DNA of 53,118 nt from Pseudomonadota bacterium (GCA_029778105.1 JAKOQZ010000093.1:1-53118), one strand, 5' to 3'; shown: positions 34,931 to 43,429, counted from the first letter of the stretch. The notes: generated from the letters alone by a model not told the origin. Made by a program: numbers and translations.

Positions 34931-35389
34931 TTACATCGCGCGGCAGCGGAAGCCGGCGGCGGCGAAGCGGGCGACGATCTCGGCCTCGGTGGCGGCGTTG
35001 ACCGGGCGGCCGTCGCGGCCGGTGATCTCGCGCAGCGTCCAGCCGAACATCGGATCGGTGCGCAGCGTGACGGCCGCCTTTTCCGCGCCGGCCCAGAGGA
35101 AGCAGGCCTCCTGCCCATCAAGGAACCAGTCGAGCCGGTCCCACATGCGGTTGGCGAAGACGGCGCTGGCGTCCTTCAGCGCGCGGGTGGTGCGGACGGG
35201 GATGAGCCTGGCGTCGCCTTCCCACGGGGTCTCGAAGAGGGCGGTGTCGCGGAGCTTCGCGGCGAGCCAGGCGTCGTCCTCGCGCGCGTGATCGGGCGTG
35301 TGCGTGGTTCGAGGCCCTGCTGCGCAGGGCACCTCACCATGACGGATCGCGGCTTTGGCGGCGGGGCGGGCGGCAAGGGCGGTGTGCAT
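34931..35389 (-). CDS. hypothetical protein carrying an in-frame palindromic repeat
   Basis: 152 residues from the ATG at 35389, which has GGAGAG upstream (ATG at 35401 also in frame). Residues about 17-30 (RHGEVPCAAGPRTT) are encoded by repeat copy D, 42 bases or exactly 14 codons. The remainder, DDAWLAAKLRDTALFETPWE to the C-terminal AAGFRCRAM, is mixed alpha/beta with several Trp and Phe and reads as a normal protein. No family recognised. A GTG inside the repeat could serve as a later start, in which case the repeat would only overlap the 5' end. Confidence 0.6.
   Translation of the reverse strand: MHTALAARPAAKAAIRHGEVPCAAGPRTTHTPDHAREDDAWLAAKLRDTALFETPWEGDARLIPVRTTRALKDASAVFANRMWDRLDWFLDGQEACFLWAGAEKAAVTLRTDPMFGWTLREITGRDGRPVNAATEAEIVARFAAAGFRCRAM
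35301..35342 (+). repeat. palindromic repeat inside a coding sequence (copy D)
   Basis: CGTGGTTCGAGG, CCCTGC-TGC-GCAGGG, CACCTCACCATGACG. Compared with copies A and C the inner stem is CCCTGC paired with GCAGGG rather than CCCGC with GCGGG, so pairing is kept though the sequence changed. Its 42-base length preserves the reading frame of the host gene. Confidence 0.8.
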
Positions 35390-35465
35390 GGGGCTCTCCA
35401 TCTCTCGATGAAGTGAGGATGGAGGGCGGGGGTGACAAAGTGTGTCACCTTCCCTGTTTGGCGGT

Positions 35466-35511
35466 GTGCGTCCTTCGCGACGGGCGCAAAGGCACCCTCC
35501 TCAGGATGAGG
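35466..35511 (+). repeat. degenerate palindromic repeat, CCT/AGG subtype (copy E)
   Basis: GTGCGTCCTTCG, a diverged middle, then CCTCCTCAGGATGAGG. The CCT and AGG triplets of this subtype are kept, but the inner hairpin is disrupted. It lies between the 34931-35389 gene and hbd. Confidence 0.5.
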
Positions 35512-35544
35512 AGGGGATGCGGGATCAAGCTCTTGAAGCGCGCC

Positions 35545-36426
35545 CTAGCGCGTGGGGACCGGTTTTTCGCCGCGGTAGTCGTAGAAGCCGCGGCCGGCTT
35601 TTTTGCCGAGCCAGCCGGCTTCGACGTATTTCACCAGAAGCGGGCAGGGGCGGTATTTGCTGTCCGCCAGGCCGTCATACAGCACCTGCATGATCGACAG
35701 GCAGGTGTCCAAACCGATGAAGTCGGCGAGCTGCAGCGGGCCCATCGGGTGGTTGGCGCCGAGGCGCATGGCGGTGTCGATGGCGTCGACGTTCCCGACG
35801 CCTTCATACAGCGTGTAGATCGCCTCGTTGATCATCGGCAGCAGGATGCGGTTGACGATGAAGGCGGGGAAATCCTCGGCATAGGCGCTGGTCTTGCCGA
35901 GATCCTTCACGAAGGCGAGGACGGTCTGGAAGGCGTCGTCCTCGGTCGCGATGCCGCGGATGAGCTCGACCAGCTTCATGACCGGAACCGGGTTCATGAA
36001 GTGGAGGCCGAGGAATTTCTCCGGGCGGTCGGTGGAGGCGGCGAGGCGGGTGATCGAGATCGACGAGGTGTTGGTCGCGACCAGCGCATCCGGGCGCAGC
36101 AGCGGGCAGAGCGCGGCGAAGATCCTGCGCTTCACCTGCTCGTCTTCGGTGGCGGCCTCGATGGCGAGGTCGACATCCTTGAGGGCGGCGAGATCGGTGG
36201 ACGTGGTGATGCGCTTCAGCGCCTTGTCCATGTCGTCGCCGGAAATCTGTCCGCGCGACGCCTGGCGGGTCATGTTGACCCGGATCTCGTCGAGCGCCGC
36301 CTTGAGGCGGTCTTCGGAGAGGTCGTTGAGCACCACGTCATAGCCGGCGAGGGCGACGACATGCGCGATGCCGTTGCCCATCTGGCCGGCGCCGACGACG
36401 CCGATGCGCTTCAAGGTGATGCTCAT
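35545..36426 (-). CDS. hbd: 3-hydroxybutyryl-CoA dehydrogenase
   Basis: 293 residues. NAD-binding motif GVVGAGQMGNGIAHV, catalytic Glu/His region in FLGLHFMNPVPVMKLVELI, and the C-terminal helical domain with FPAFIVNRILLPMINEAI and DTAMRLGANHPMGPLQLADF. It interconverts acetoacetyl-CoA and (S)-3-hydroxybutyryl-CoA, linking to crotonyl-CoA. Lies 23 bases downstream of etfA in an etfB-etfA-hbd order that is conserved in many Alphaproteobacteria. Confidence 0.94.
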   Translation of the reverse strand: MSITLKRIGVVGAGQMGNGIAHVVALAGYDVVLNDLSEDRLKAALDEIRVNMTRQASRGQISGDDMDKALKRITTSTDLAALKDVDLAIEAATEDEQVKRRIFAALCPLLRPDALVATNTSSISITRLAASTDRPEKFLGLHFMNPVPVMKLVELIRGIATEDDAFQTVLAFVKDLGKTSAYAEDFPAFIVNRILLPMINEAIYTLYEGVGNVDAIDTAMRLGANHPMGPLQLADFIGLDTCLSIMQVLYDGLADSKYRPCPLLVKYVEAGWLGKKAGRGFYDYRGEKPVPTR

Positions 36427-36449
36427 GCCGTTCGTCTCTCCGACGCGCT

Positions 36450-37403
36450 TCAGCGCTTGCCGATGCCCTGGGCCTCAAGCTCGGCCTTGAGTTCGGGCGC
36501 GAGCTTGAAGAGGTCGCCCACCAGGCCGTAATCGGCGACCTGGAAGATGGGGGCCTCTTCGTCCTTGTTGATGGCGACGATGACCTTGGAGTCCTTCATG
36601 CCGGCGAGGTGCTGGATCGCGCCGGAGATGCCGAGCGCGATGTAGAGCGTCGGGGCGACGACCTTGCCGGTCTGGCCGACCTGGTAGTCGTTGGGGACGT
36701 AGCCCGCATCGACGGCGGCGCGGCTGGCGCCGACGGCGGCGCCCAGCGTGTCGGCCAGCGGCTCGATATAGGTGTGGAAGTTCTCGGACGACGCCAGCGC
36801 GCGGCCGCCCGAGACGATGATCTTGGCGCTGACCAGTTCGGGGCGTTCCGACTTGGACAGTTCCTCGTTCACCCAGGACGAGACGCCCGGATCGGCGGCG
36901 GCCTCGACCTTCTCGATCGCCGCGCTGCCGCCCTCGGCCGCGTTCTTGAACGCGGTGGTGCGGACCGTGATGACCTTGATCTTGTCGGCGGACTTGACCG
37001 TCTGGATCGCGTTGCCGGCATAGATCGGGCGCGTGAAGGTGTCGGGGCCTTCGACCGAGAGGATCTCGGAGATCTGGGCGACATCGAGCAGCGCGGCGAC
37101 GCGCGGCAGGATGTTCTTGCCGCTGGCGGTCGCCGGGGCGAGCACGGCGGCATAAGCCGGGGCGAGCTTGACGATCAGCGCGGCGACCGGCTCGGCGAGC
37201 TGGTGGGCGTAGAGCGGGCCTTCCGCGACCAGGACCTTCTCGACGCCGGCGAGCTTGGCGGCGGCTTCGGCAGCGGCCCCCGCGCCTTCGCCGGCGATCA
37301 GGACGTGGACGGGGCCGCCCAGGGCGGCGGCGGCGGTCACGGTTTTCGACGTCGCTTCCTTGAGCGAGACGTTGTCGTGTTCGGCAAGAACCAGAGCCGT
37401 CAT
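36450..37403 (-). CDS. etfA: electron transfer flavoprotein, alpha subunit
   Basis: 317 residues. The FAD-binding C-terminal domain is clear: [56 protein letters not shown] and [23 protein letters not shown] carries electrons from acyl-CoA dehydrogenases, here probably including the Mcd-like and AidB-like enzymes, to ETF:quinone oxidoreductase. One base separates it from etfB. Confidence 0.96.
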   Translation of the reverse strand: MTALVLAEHDNVSLKEATSKTVTAAAALGGPVHVLIAGEGAGAAAEAAAKLAGVEKVLVAEGPLYAHQLAEPVAALIVKLAPAYAAVLAPATASGKNILPRVAALLDVAQISEILSVEGPDTFTRPIYAGNAIQTVKSADKIKVITVRTTAFKNAAEGGSAAIEKVEAAADPGVSSWVNEELSKSERPELVSAKIIVSGGRALASSENFHTYIEPLADTLGAAVGASRAAVDAGYVPNDYQVGQTGKVVAPTLYIALGISGAIQHLAGMKDSKVIVAINKDEEAPIFQVADYGLVGDLFKLAPELKAELEAQGIGKR

Positions 37404-37404
37404 C

Positions 37405-38154
37405 TCAGATCACTCCCGCTTCGTTCTTCAGCTTGGAGACGAGCTCCTGAACGTCCTTCACCTTGACGCCGCCCGAGCGCTTGGGCGGCTCGGCGACCTT
37501 CACGACGGTGAGGCGCGGCGCGGCGTCGACGCCGTAATCGGCCGCAGTCTTCTCGTCGATCGGCTTCTTCTTGGCCTTCATGATGTTGGGCAGCGAGGCG
37601 TAGCGCGGCTCGTTGAGGCGCAGATCGGTGGTGACGATCGCCGGAAGCTTGAGCTTCACGGTCTGCAGGCCGCCATCGACTTCGCGGGTGACGGCGACGC
37701 TGTCGCCGTCCGGCGCGACCTTGGAGGCGAACGTCGCCTGGCCCCAGCCGAGCAGGGCGGCGAGCATCTGGCCGGTCTGGTTGCTGTCGTCGTCGATCGC
37801 CTGCTTGCCCAGAATGACGAGCTGGGGCTGTTCGGCCTCGACGATGGCCTTGAGGATCTTGGCGACGGCCAGAGGTTCGACCTCCCCGTCCACCTTCACC
37901 AGAATGCCGCGGTCGGCGCCCATGGCGAGCGCGGTGCGGATGGTTTCCTGGGCCTGCTGGGGGCCGACCGACACGGCGACGATCTCGGTCGCGGTGCCCT
38001 TTTCCTTGAGGCGGATGGCCTCTTCGACGGCGATTTCGTCGAAGGGATTCATCGACATCTTGACGTTGGCGAGGTCCACGCCCGAGCCATCGGGCTTCAC
38101 ACGGACTTTGACGTTGTAGTCGACCACCCGCTTCACGGGCACCAGGATCTTCAT
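37405..38154 (-). CDS. etfB: electron transfer flavoprotein, beta subunit
   Basis: 249 residues from the ATG at 38154 ([20 protein letters not shown], the usual EtfB opening). AMP-binding and recognition-loop elements are [40 protein letters not shown] and [20 protein letters not shown] with the Leu anchor loop. First gene of etfB-etfA-hbd. The 174 bases upstream hold a possible promoter. Confidence 0.96.
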   Translation of the reverse strand: MKILVPVKRVVDYNVKVRVKPDGSGVDLANVKMSMNPFDEIAVEEAIRLKEKGTATEIVAVSVGPQQAQETIRTALAMGADRGILVKVDGEVEPLAVAKILKAIVEAEQPQLVILGKQAIDDDSNQTGQMLAALLGWGQATFASKVAPDGDSVAVTREVDGGLQTVKLKLPAIVTTDLRLNEPRYASLPNIMKAKKKPIDEKTAADYGVDAAPRLTVVKVAEPPKRSGGVKVKDVQELVSKLKNEAGVI

Positions 38155-38231
38155 CGGCACTAGGCTCCGGTTAAATCTCTCTCCTCGCGGACGGAACCGG
38201 ACGGGTCCGCCGCGCCGCAGGGAGGACACGC

Positions 38232-38237
38232 GTTATA
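38232..38237 (-). promoter_or_regulatory. possible -10 element for etfB
   Basis: Minus-strand TATAAC lies about 80 bases upstream of the etfB ATG, with TTGAAG 15 bases further up as a poor -35 match. Plausible but short spacing. Confidence 0.3.
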
Positions 38238-38328
38238 GGCCGAAGCCGCCGCCTTCAAGCCCTTCCCTACGAATTGTGCGCCGCACCATAGGGAGGCGGG
38301 GGGGAGAGTCAATCTTGCCCTGACGGCA

Positions 38329-38895
38329 TCAGGTCCGATTGGCGCCCGGAACCCAGAGCACGTCCTTGGCGCCCTTGTCGTTGGCGAAGCGGGCAGCGAC
38401 GAAAAGGTGATCGGACAGGCGGTTCAGATATTTGAGCGCCGGCTCGCCGACCTTCTCGCGGCGCGCGAGCTCCACGGCGAGGCGTTCCGCCCGCCGCGCG
38501 ATGGTGCGGGCGAGGTGGAGATGGGCCGCCGCCGGCACGCCGCCGGGCAGGACGAAGCTGGTGAGCGGGCTGAGATAGGCGTTGAGCTGGTCGATCTCGT
38601 CTTCCAGCCGCGTGACCTGGGCCTCGACGATGCGGGGAATTTCAAAGGCGGGTTTGGGCTCTTCGGGGGTGGCGAGGTCGGAGCCCAGATCGAAGAGATC
38701 GTTCTGGATGCGGCCCAGCATCTGATCGAGCAGGCCGGAGGCGGCGGTGCGGGCGACGCCGATGGCCGAGTTGGTTTCATCGACCGTGCCGTAGCAGGCG
38801 ATGCGCAGATCGTCCTTGGGGACGCGCACGCCGGTGACGAGCGCGGTTTCGCCGCTGTCGCCGGTTTTTGTGTAGATGCGGTTCAGGACAACCAT
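38329..38895 (-). CDS. pduO: ATP:cob(I)alamin adenosyltransferase, PduO type
   Basis: 188 residues. The N-terminal ATP-binding motif IYTKTGDSGETAL and the VDETNSAIGVART, LARTIARRAERLAVEL and NRLSDHLFVAARFAN motifs identify the PduO/MMAB family. It makes adenosylcobalamin, the cofactor of methylmalonyl-CoA and ethylmalonyl-CoA mutases, fitting the ethylmalonyl-CoA pathway genes in this window. Followed by a small twin-TM protein upstream in the same direction. Confidence 0.94.
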   Translation of the reverse strand: MVVLNRIYTKTGDSGETALVTGVRVPKDDLRIACYGTVDETNSAIGVARTAASGLLDQMLGRIQNDLFDLGSDLATPEEPKPAFEIPRIVEAQVTRLEDEIDQLNAYLSPLTSFVLPGGVPAAAHLHLARTIARRAERLAVELARREKVGEPALKYLNRLSDHLFVAARFANDKGAKDVLWVPGANRT

Positions 38896-38953
38896 GACGC
38901 CCCCGCTGTCAGCTGCGGCGTCTATATGCTGCTGCGCTGCACAAAAGGAAAGA

Positions 38954-39145
38954 TCAGCCCTCGCGGAACCACAAAACCGTCATGATGACGACGATGGCGA
39001 GGAACTGCAGACCGACGCGCAGGCGCATGAGCTTGTTGGAGTTGGAGCGGGCGAAGTCGCCGCCCCGGAAAAGGCTGTAAAGCCCGATGCACAGCACGAT
39101 GAAGACCGCGCCCGCGGCGATGCCGACAAGAATGTTCCCGCTCAT
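38954..39145 (-). CDS. twin-transmembrane (HIG1-like) small protein
   Basis: 63 residues from the ATG at 39145. Two membrane helices (ILVGIAAGAVFIVLCIGLYSL and GLQFLAIVVIMTVLWF) flank a short loop with FARSNSNKLMRLRV, the conserved twin-TM/HIG1-type signature. Such genes are regularly found just upstream of cobalamin adenosyltransferase in Alphaproteobacteria; the role is not known. It is embedded in a much longer frame to 39511 that is a shadow of the AAA gene. Confidence 0.82.
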   Translation of the reverse strand: MSGNILVGIAAGAVFIVLCIGLYSLFRGGDFARSNSNKLMRLRVGLQFLAIVVIMTVLWFREG

Positions 39146-39156
39146 GGCGGGGGGTT

Positions 39157-39699
39157 TTAGGGCTTTCCCGTCACCGCCGCGAGCACGAAATCGGCGCGGG
39201 CGGCGGCGGAGGCTTTCGGCAGCTCGACGAGGGTGTAGCCGTTGGCGCGATAGGCCTCTGCGGCGAGATCGTGGGAGCGGACGGCTTCGGCGAAATCCTG
39301 TTTGCGTTCCGCGTCGGTCACATAGATCTCGCGCCAGGGCGGGGCGATGAAGACGTTCGGGGCGTAGCGGTAGGTGCGCGCGGCGGCGTGGAAGTGCGGC
39401 GGGGTTTGGAGGCCGACGAGCGGGAGGTAGTGCGTGAGTTCGGCGAGAGATCGGTCGAAAAAGACGTGATCTTGATGGCCGCGCATCTGGTCGTAGCTGC
39501 GCATTTCCCATGACAACATGAGTTCGGCGTAGAGGCGCTGGTCGGCGGTGTGGCCGGCGGGGCCCTCGATGAGGGCCTGGTGCTGAAGGATCGCGCGGCC
39601 GGCCTCGGGCGCGGTGGCGTAGCCGCGGCGGCCGAGTTCCGCGATCAGGGTCGTCTTGCCCGCGCCGGGGCCGCCGGTGATGACGATGTAGGTGTCCAT
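39157..39699 (-). CDS. AAA_28 P-loop kinase-like ATPase
   Basis: 180 residues. Walker A VITGGPGAGKTTLIAEL, then EAGRAILQHQAL, VFFDRSLAELTHYLPLVG as the Walker B/nucleophile region and FIAPPWREIYVTDAERKQDF as the lid. The AAA_28 family is related to NadR-type ribosylnicotinamide kinases and small-molecule kinases; the substrate is unknown. It lies 21 bases downstream of the Rrf2-family gene and may be co-transcribed. Confidence 0.85.
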   Translation of the reverse strand: MDTYIVITGGPGAGKTTLIAELGRRGYATAPEAGRAILQHQALIEGPAGHTADQRLYAELMLSWEMRSYDQMRGHQDHVFFDRSLAELTHYLPLVGLQTPPHFHAAARTYRYAPNVFIAPPWREIYVTDAERKQDFAEAVRSHDLAAEAYRANGYTLVELPKASAAARADFVLAAVTGKP

Positions 39700-39720
39700 G
39701 ATGCGCCTTCTGTTCCGCGA

Positions 39721-40161
39721 CTAGTGCGCGCGGCGATGGGCCCTGAGGCTTTTGCTGAAGCTCTTTGAAAGCTGATCGAGGGTGACGGCGCCGAGGCGTT
39801 CGAGGAGCAAGGCTTCGGCGGCCTCCAGCGCATCGTCGAGGGCTTCGTTGACGGCGCGTTCGACGGCGCAGGACGGATGATCGCTTTCATGGCCGATGGC
39901 GAAGAGGGTGGGGCCGCCGACGGCGCGGTGAATGTCGAGAAGCGTCACCTTCTTCAGATCGCAGGCGAGACGCCAGCCGCCGCGATGGCCCTTTTCGGAG
40001 GCGGCGTAACCGGCCTCGCGCAGGCCCGCCATCGTGCGGCGCACGACGACCGGATTGGTCCTCAGCATATGAGCGATCTGGTCCGACGTCAGGGGCTCAT
40101 CGCGCGCCGCCATGTGCAGCAGAACGTGGAGCATGCGGGAGAGGCGGCTGTCCTGTCTCAT
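39721..40161 (-). CDS. Rrf2-family transcriptional regulator, without cluster cysteines
   Basis: 146 residues. The winged HTH is MLHVLLHMAARDEPLTSDQI and NPVVVRRTMAGLREAGY, followed by the Rrf2 helix and wing EKGHRGGWRLACDLKKVTLL and HRAVGG. The three closely spaced cysteines that bind Fe-S in IscR/NsrR are absent; only two distant Cys are present, so it resembles the YwnA-like redox or ligand-sensing group. Divergent from a methyltransferase gene, probably its target. Confidence 0.88.
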   Translation of the reverse strand: MRQDSRLSRMLHVLLHMAARDEPLTSDQIAHMLRTNPVVVRRTMAGLREAGYAASEKGHRGGWRLACDLKKVTLLDIHRAVGGPTLFAIGHESDHPSCAVERAVNEALDDALEAAEALLLERLGAVTLDQLSKSFSKSLRAHRRAH

Positions 40162-40198
40162 GGCGCGAGTATGGGCAGGCGTGCGCGGCGCGCAAGAC

Positions 40199-40227
40199 TC
40201 GACACATCAGAAGTTACATGAAATAGA
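40199..40227 (+). promoter_or_regulatory. possible promoter of the 40253 methyltransferase
   Basis: TCGACA, 17-base spacer and AATAGA in the 91-base AT-richer gap between divergent genes. The -35 is a five-of-six match; the -10 is poor. GTTACATGAAAT within the spacer could be part of the Rrf2 operator. Confidence 0.25.
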
Positions 40228-40252
40228 AACGGCCCCTGAAACGGAGGGCGCC

Positions 40253-41053
40253 ATGGCCACGTTCAATCCTGCCGACCCGGAATTCTGGAGCCAGTCCGCC
40301 AAGACCTATGCGGCGCAATCGGAACCGTTCACCGGGCTGTTCGCGGCGGATGCATTGGGGCTGACGCAGATCGGGCCGGGGGTGAAGTTGCTGGATGTCG
40401 CGGCCGGAACCGGCGCGGCGAGCGCGCTGGCGGCGGCGGCCGGGGCCGAGGTGCTCGCGACGGATTTCTCGCCCGGCATGATCGACGCGATCGAAGCGCA
40501 GGCTTTACCGGGTGTGACGGCCAGGGTGATGAACGGCGAGGCGCTGGCGCTGGCGGATGCGTCCTTCGATGTGACGGTCTCGATCTTCGGCGTGATGCTG
40601 TTTCCGGACTGGCGCGCGGGCTTAAGGGAAATGGCGCGGGTGACGCGGCCGGGCGGGGCAGGCGTGATCGCGACGTGGAAGCATCCGTTCGGCGCAGCGA
40701 CGAGCCTGTTGCTGGCGGAGATGCGGGCCGAACTCTTTCCCGATTCCCCGGGCATGAAGCCGTTTGGCGGGATGGAGGTGCTGCGCGATCCCGAGCGGTT
40801 GACGACGGAGATGGAGGCGGCTGGCTTCGGCGCGGTGCATGTCGCCGAGTCGTCACATGACTTCCGGTTGAAGCTGGGGCCGGACCTCGATGTCGAGACG
40901 CTGTTCGGATTCTCGCCGCACTGGGAAGGGCTGAACGCGGATCAGCGCACGCAGGTCATGACGGCGCTGGCCGCGCGGATTGCGCGCGACCGCCAAGGGG
41001 ATGTGCTGCCCATCCCCTCGACGGCGCTGATCGCGCGCGGGACGCGGCGCTAG
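40253..41053 (+). CDS. class I SAM-dependent methyltransferase
   Basis: 266 residues from the ATG at 40253 with GGAGGG upstream. Motif I is LLDVAAGTGAASALAA, followed by VLATDFSPGMIDAIEAQ, MNGEALALADASFDVTVSIF as motifs II-IV and MARVTRPGGAGVIATW as motif VI, the UbiE/COQ5-like layout. Divergent from the Rrf2-family regulator, which likely represses it. Substrate unknown. Its stop overlaps that of the convergent aldo/keto reductase by four bases. Confidence 0.87.
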   Translation: MATFNPADPEFWSQSAKTYAAQSEPFTGLFAADALGLTQIGPGVKLLDVAAGTGAASALAAAAGAEVLATDFSPGMIDAIEAQALPGVTARVMNGEALALADASFDVTVSIFGVMLFPDWRAGLREMARVTRPGGAGVIATWKHPFGAATSLLLAEMRAELFPDSPGMKPFGGMEVLRDPERLTTEMEAAGFGAVHVAESSHDFRLKLGPDLDVETLFGFSPHWEGLNADQRTQVMTALAARIARDRQGDVLPIPSTALIARGTRR

Positions 41054-42075
41054 ACGAGGCCCGAGCGGTCGGCGCTCTGGCGTTCCAGCATCCAGCCGGG
41101 ATATTCGCGCGGCAGGGCGCTGACCTTGTCGAGCGTGGCGAGATCTTCCGGTGTCAGCTTCACCTCGGTGGCGGCGAGGTTGTCGCTGAGCTGATCGAGC
41201 GTCTTGGCGCCGATGATGACCGAAGTGACGTGGCTCTGGTGCAGCAGCCAGGCGAGCGCGATGCGGGCGACCGAGACGCCATGCGCCTTGGCGATGGGCT
41301 CCATCGCTTCGATGACGTCGAAAGCGCGGTCCTTGTCGACCAGCGGGAAGTCGAACTGGGCGCGGCGCGAGCCCTGCGGGCCGGTGCCATCGCGCAGGAA
41401 CTTGCCCGAGAGCAGGCCGCCGGCGAGCGGCGACCAGGGCATGATGGCGAGCTGATCTTCCTGGGCCAGCGGCACGATCTCGCGTTCGATATCGCGGCCG
41501 GCGATGGTGTAATAGACCTGCGCGCTTTCATACCGCGCGAAGCCGCGCGCGGCGGCATAGGCGTTGGCCTTCGCGACCTTCCAGGCGGGGAGATTGCAGA
41601 AGCCGACATAGCGGACCTTGCCGGCGCGCACGACGTCGTTCAGCGCCTCCATCGTTTCCTCGATGGGGGTGAGCGGGTCGTAGCCATGGGTCTGATAGAG
41701 ATCGATGTGATCGAGCTGCAGGCGCTTGAGGCTCTTGTCGATGGCCGAGAGGATAGAGGCGCGGCTCTGTCCGACTTCGTTGGGGCCGGGGCCCATGCGG
41801 CCGTGCAGCTTGGTCGCGACGACGATCTGGTCGCGGTTGAGCCCAAGATTCTTGATCGCCTGGCCGAGGATCGCCTCGCTCTGGCCATTGGAATAGACAT
41901 TGGCGGTGTCGATGAAATTGACGCCGGCGTCGATGGCGCCCTTTACGATGGCGTCGGCCTCGCCCTGGCCCTGCTCGCCGACCACTTTCCAGAAGCCGTC
42001 GCCGCCGAAGGTCATGGTGCCGAGACAGATTTCGGAAACGATGAGGCCGGTGCGGCCGAATTTCTTCATGCGCAT
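41050..42075 (-). CDS. aldo/keto reductase
   Basis: 341 residues from the ATG at 42075 with GGAG upstream (second ATG at 42069). Catalytic residues of the AKR tetrad are visible: Asp and Tyr in FIDTANVYSNGQSE, Lys in IVVATKLHGR and His in YQTHGYDPLTP. The C-terminal NADPH site is ASVIIGAKTLDQLSDNLAA. It resembles the YajO/YccK-type reductases; physiological substrate unknown. Confidence 0.92.
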   Translation of the reverse strand: MRMKKFGRTGLIVSEICLGTMTFGGDGFWKVVGEQGQGEADAIVKGAIDAGVNFIDTANVYSNGQSEAILGQAIKNLGLNRDQIVVATKLHGRMGPGPNEVGQSRASILSAIDKSLKRLQLDHIDLYQTHGYDPLTPIEETMEALNDVVRAGKVRYVGFCNLPAWKVAKANAYAAARGFARYESAQVYYTIAGRDIEREIVPLAQEDQLAIMPWSPLAGGLLSGKFLRDGTGPQGSRRAQFDFPLVDKDRAFDVIEAMEPIAKAHGVSVARIALAWLLHQSHVTSVIIGAKTLDQLSDNLAATEVKLTPEDLATLDKVSALPREYPGWMLERQSADRSGLV

Positions 42076-42246
42076 GGAGAGGCTCCGGGGATGTGAGAAA
42101 GGCGCGCGGGGGCGCGGGCCAAGAATGATGCTGGAGAAATCGCTGTTGGCCTGCCGCACTTCAAGAGGTGCGACCTTCGGTCACTAGAACGACAAGCGCG
42201 CTTGAATTAGTCGCGTACGGTTCGTGTCGTCGGGGGAGATAAATAA

Positions 42247-42618
42247 GTGATCGACTTTTCAAACAAGCTCATCTTCAAAATGAAGCGGAATGACTCTTAC
42301 GCAGAGATTGTCAAACCCCTCCTGATAGATGGCGAGAAAGTCATTAGCGCATATAAGGCCCTTCGTGACGGGGTCGTGTTCACAGACAAGAGGATTATAG
42401 CTGTCAACGTTCAGGGTATAACGGGATCGAAGAAGGATTTTTCGTCGCTTCCCTACAAAACAATTATTGCGTTCTCAGCTGAGACGGCCGGGACCCTTGA
42501 TTTGGATTCAGAGCTTGAGCTTTGGTTTTCAGGTTTGGGAAAGGTCAGCTTTGAGTTCACTGGCGAGACGAATATTAGAGAGATATCCAGACTCATAGCT
42601 GAGATCGTGTTCAGGTAG
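42247..42618 (+). CDS. bacterial PH-domain-like protein, AT-richer than neighbours
   Basis: 123 residues from the GTG at 42247 with GGGGAGA upstream. YKALRDGVVFTDKRIIAVNV and KKDFSSLPYKTIIAFSAE match the pattern of short bacterial PH (YvbH-like) domains: a strand followed by T-D-K/R-R, then a phase with Tyr/Ile and a final helix (REISRLIAEIVF). No membrane segment. Codon use is clearly AT-richer than in flanking genes, suggesting acquisition. Its 3' end overlaps the convergent hydrolase gene by eight bases. Confidence 0.75.
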   Translation: MIDFSNKLIFKMKRNDSYAEIVKPLLIDGEKVISAYKALRDGVVFTDKRIIAVNVQGITGSKKDFSSLPYKTIIAFSAETAGTLDLDSELELWFSGLGKVSFEFTGETNIREISRLIAEIVFR

Positions 42619-43429
42619 CTTTTAATCCGCGGTCCGGGTCGCGGAAGAATGTCGCCCGGCGGCCTTTGGTGCGGTCGAAGGTCTTCCACTTGCCTTCGGG
42701 CTGGGAGAGGCGGTCGAACAGGGCGTAGAGCGCGATCGGGTTGTGGCCGAGGCCGAGATGCGCGCCGGGAACCTCGATGTTCTCGACCATCTCGCCGGGC
42801 GCGTTGCGGCTGGCCTGCCAGGCGACGATGCCGTCGGTGCGCGAGTAGATCGATGTGGTGGGGACGGGCGGCGGCACGGGCAGCTGATCGAACAGCGCGT
42901 TGTGTTCGGGCTTGTGCCCGGCGGCCCATTCATAGACGCGCCGCGCGTGGCTAGCGGTGGGCGCGCGGGTGAAGGGGCTGCCCAGCGAGATCACCTGGCG
43001 CACCTTGTCGGGCATCATCTTGGCGATCTCGCGCGAGAACGTGCCGCCGAGGCTCCAGCCGACGAGGGAGACCTTTTTTTCGCCGTAGCGGTGGTAGAGC
43101 TCGTTCACGCGGCCCGTCATGCCTTCGATGAGGCCGGCGCGCAGGCCGAGATTGCGGCCCTGCTTCCACGGGTGAGCGGCGTAGTTCAGCTCTTTCAGCA
43201 GGTTGCGCATCGGGGCGGTAGAGGCGTCGGAGGCGCCGAGACCCGGCAGCACGAGCACAGGCTGTCCCTCGCCGCGCGGCAGGTTCGCCTTGAGCCAGGG
43301 ACGCATGGCGTAGAACCAGCCCAGTTCGAAAACGCCGCGGCCTTCGGTGAAGAGCCAGAAGCGGTGCGGCGGCGGGATGTCAGTGGACCACGCGTCGTTG
43401 GCGGGCGCGGCGGCGGCGCTGGCGGCCAT
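42611..43429 (-). CDS. alpha/beta hydrolase
   Basis: 272 residues from the ATG at 43429 with GAGGAGAG upstream; the frame runs to a TTG at 43444. The nucleophile elbow is SLVGWSLGGTFSREIA, the acid probably in IYSRTDGIVAW and the His in PGAHLGLGHNPIALY. The oxyanion region is PVLVLPGLGASDAS. It resembles triacylglycerol-lipase-like or PHB-related hydrolases, but substrate cannot be assigned. Confidence 0.85.
   Translation of the reverse strand: MAASAAAAPANDAWSTDIPPPHRFWLFTEGRGVFELGWFYAMRPWLKANLPRGEGQPVLVLPGLGASDASTAPMRNLLKELNYAAHPWKQGRNLGLRAGLIEGMTGRVNELYHRYGEKKVSLVGWSLGGTFSREIAKMMPDKVRQVISLGSPFTRAPTASHARRVYEWAAGHKPEHNALFDQLPVPPPVPTTSIYSRTDGIVAWQASRNAPGEMVENIEVPGAHLGLGHNPIALYALFDRLSQPEGKWKTFDRTKGRRATFFRDPDRGLKAT

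Noticed and set aside
32001-35511. CRISPR array
   Set aside because: The repeats are irregularly spaced, in both orientations and without uniform spacers.
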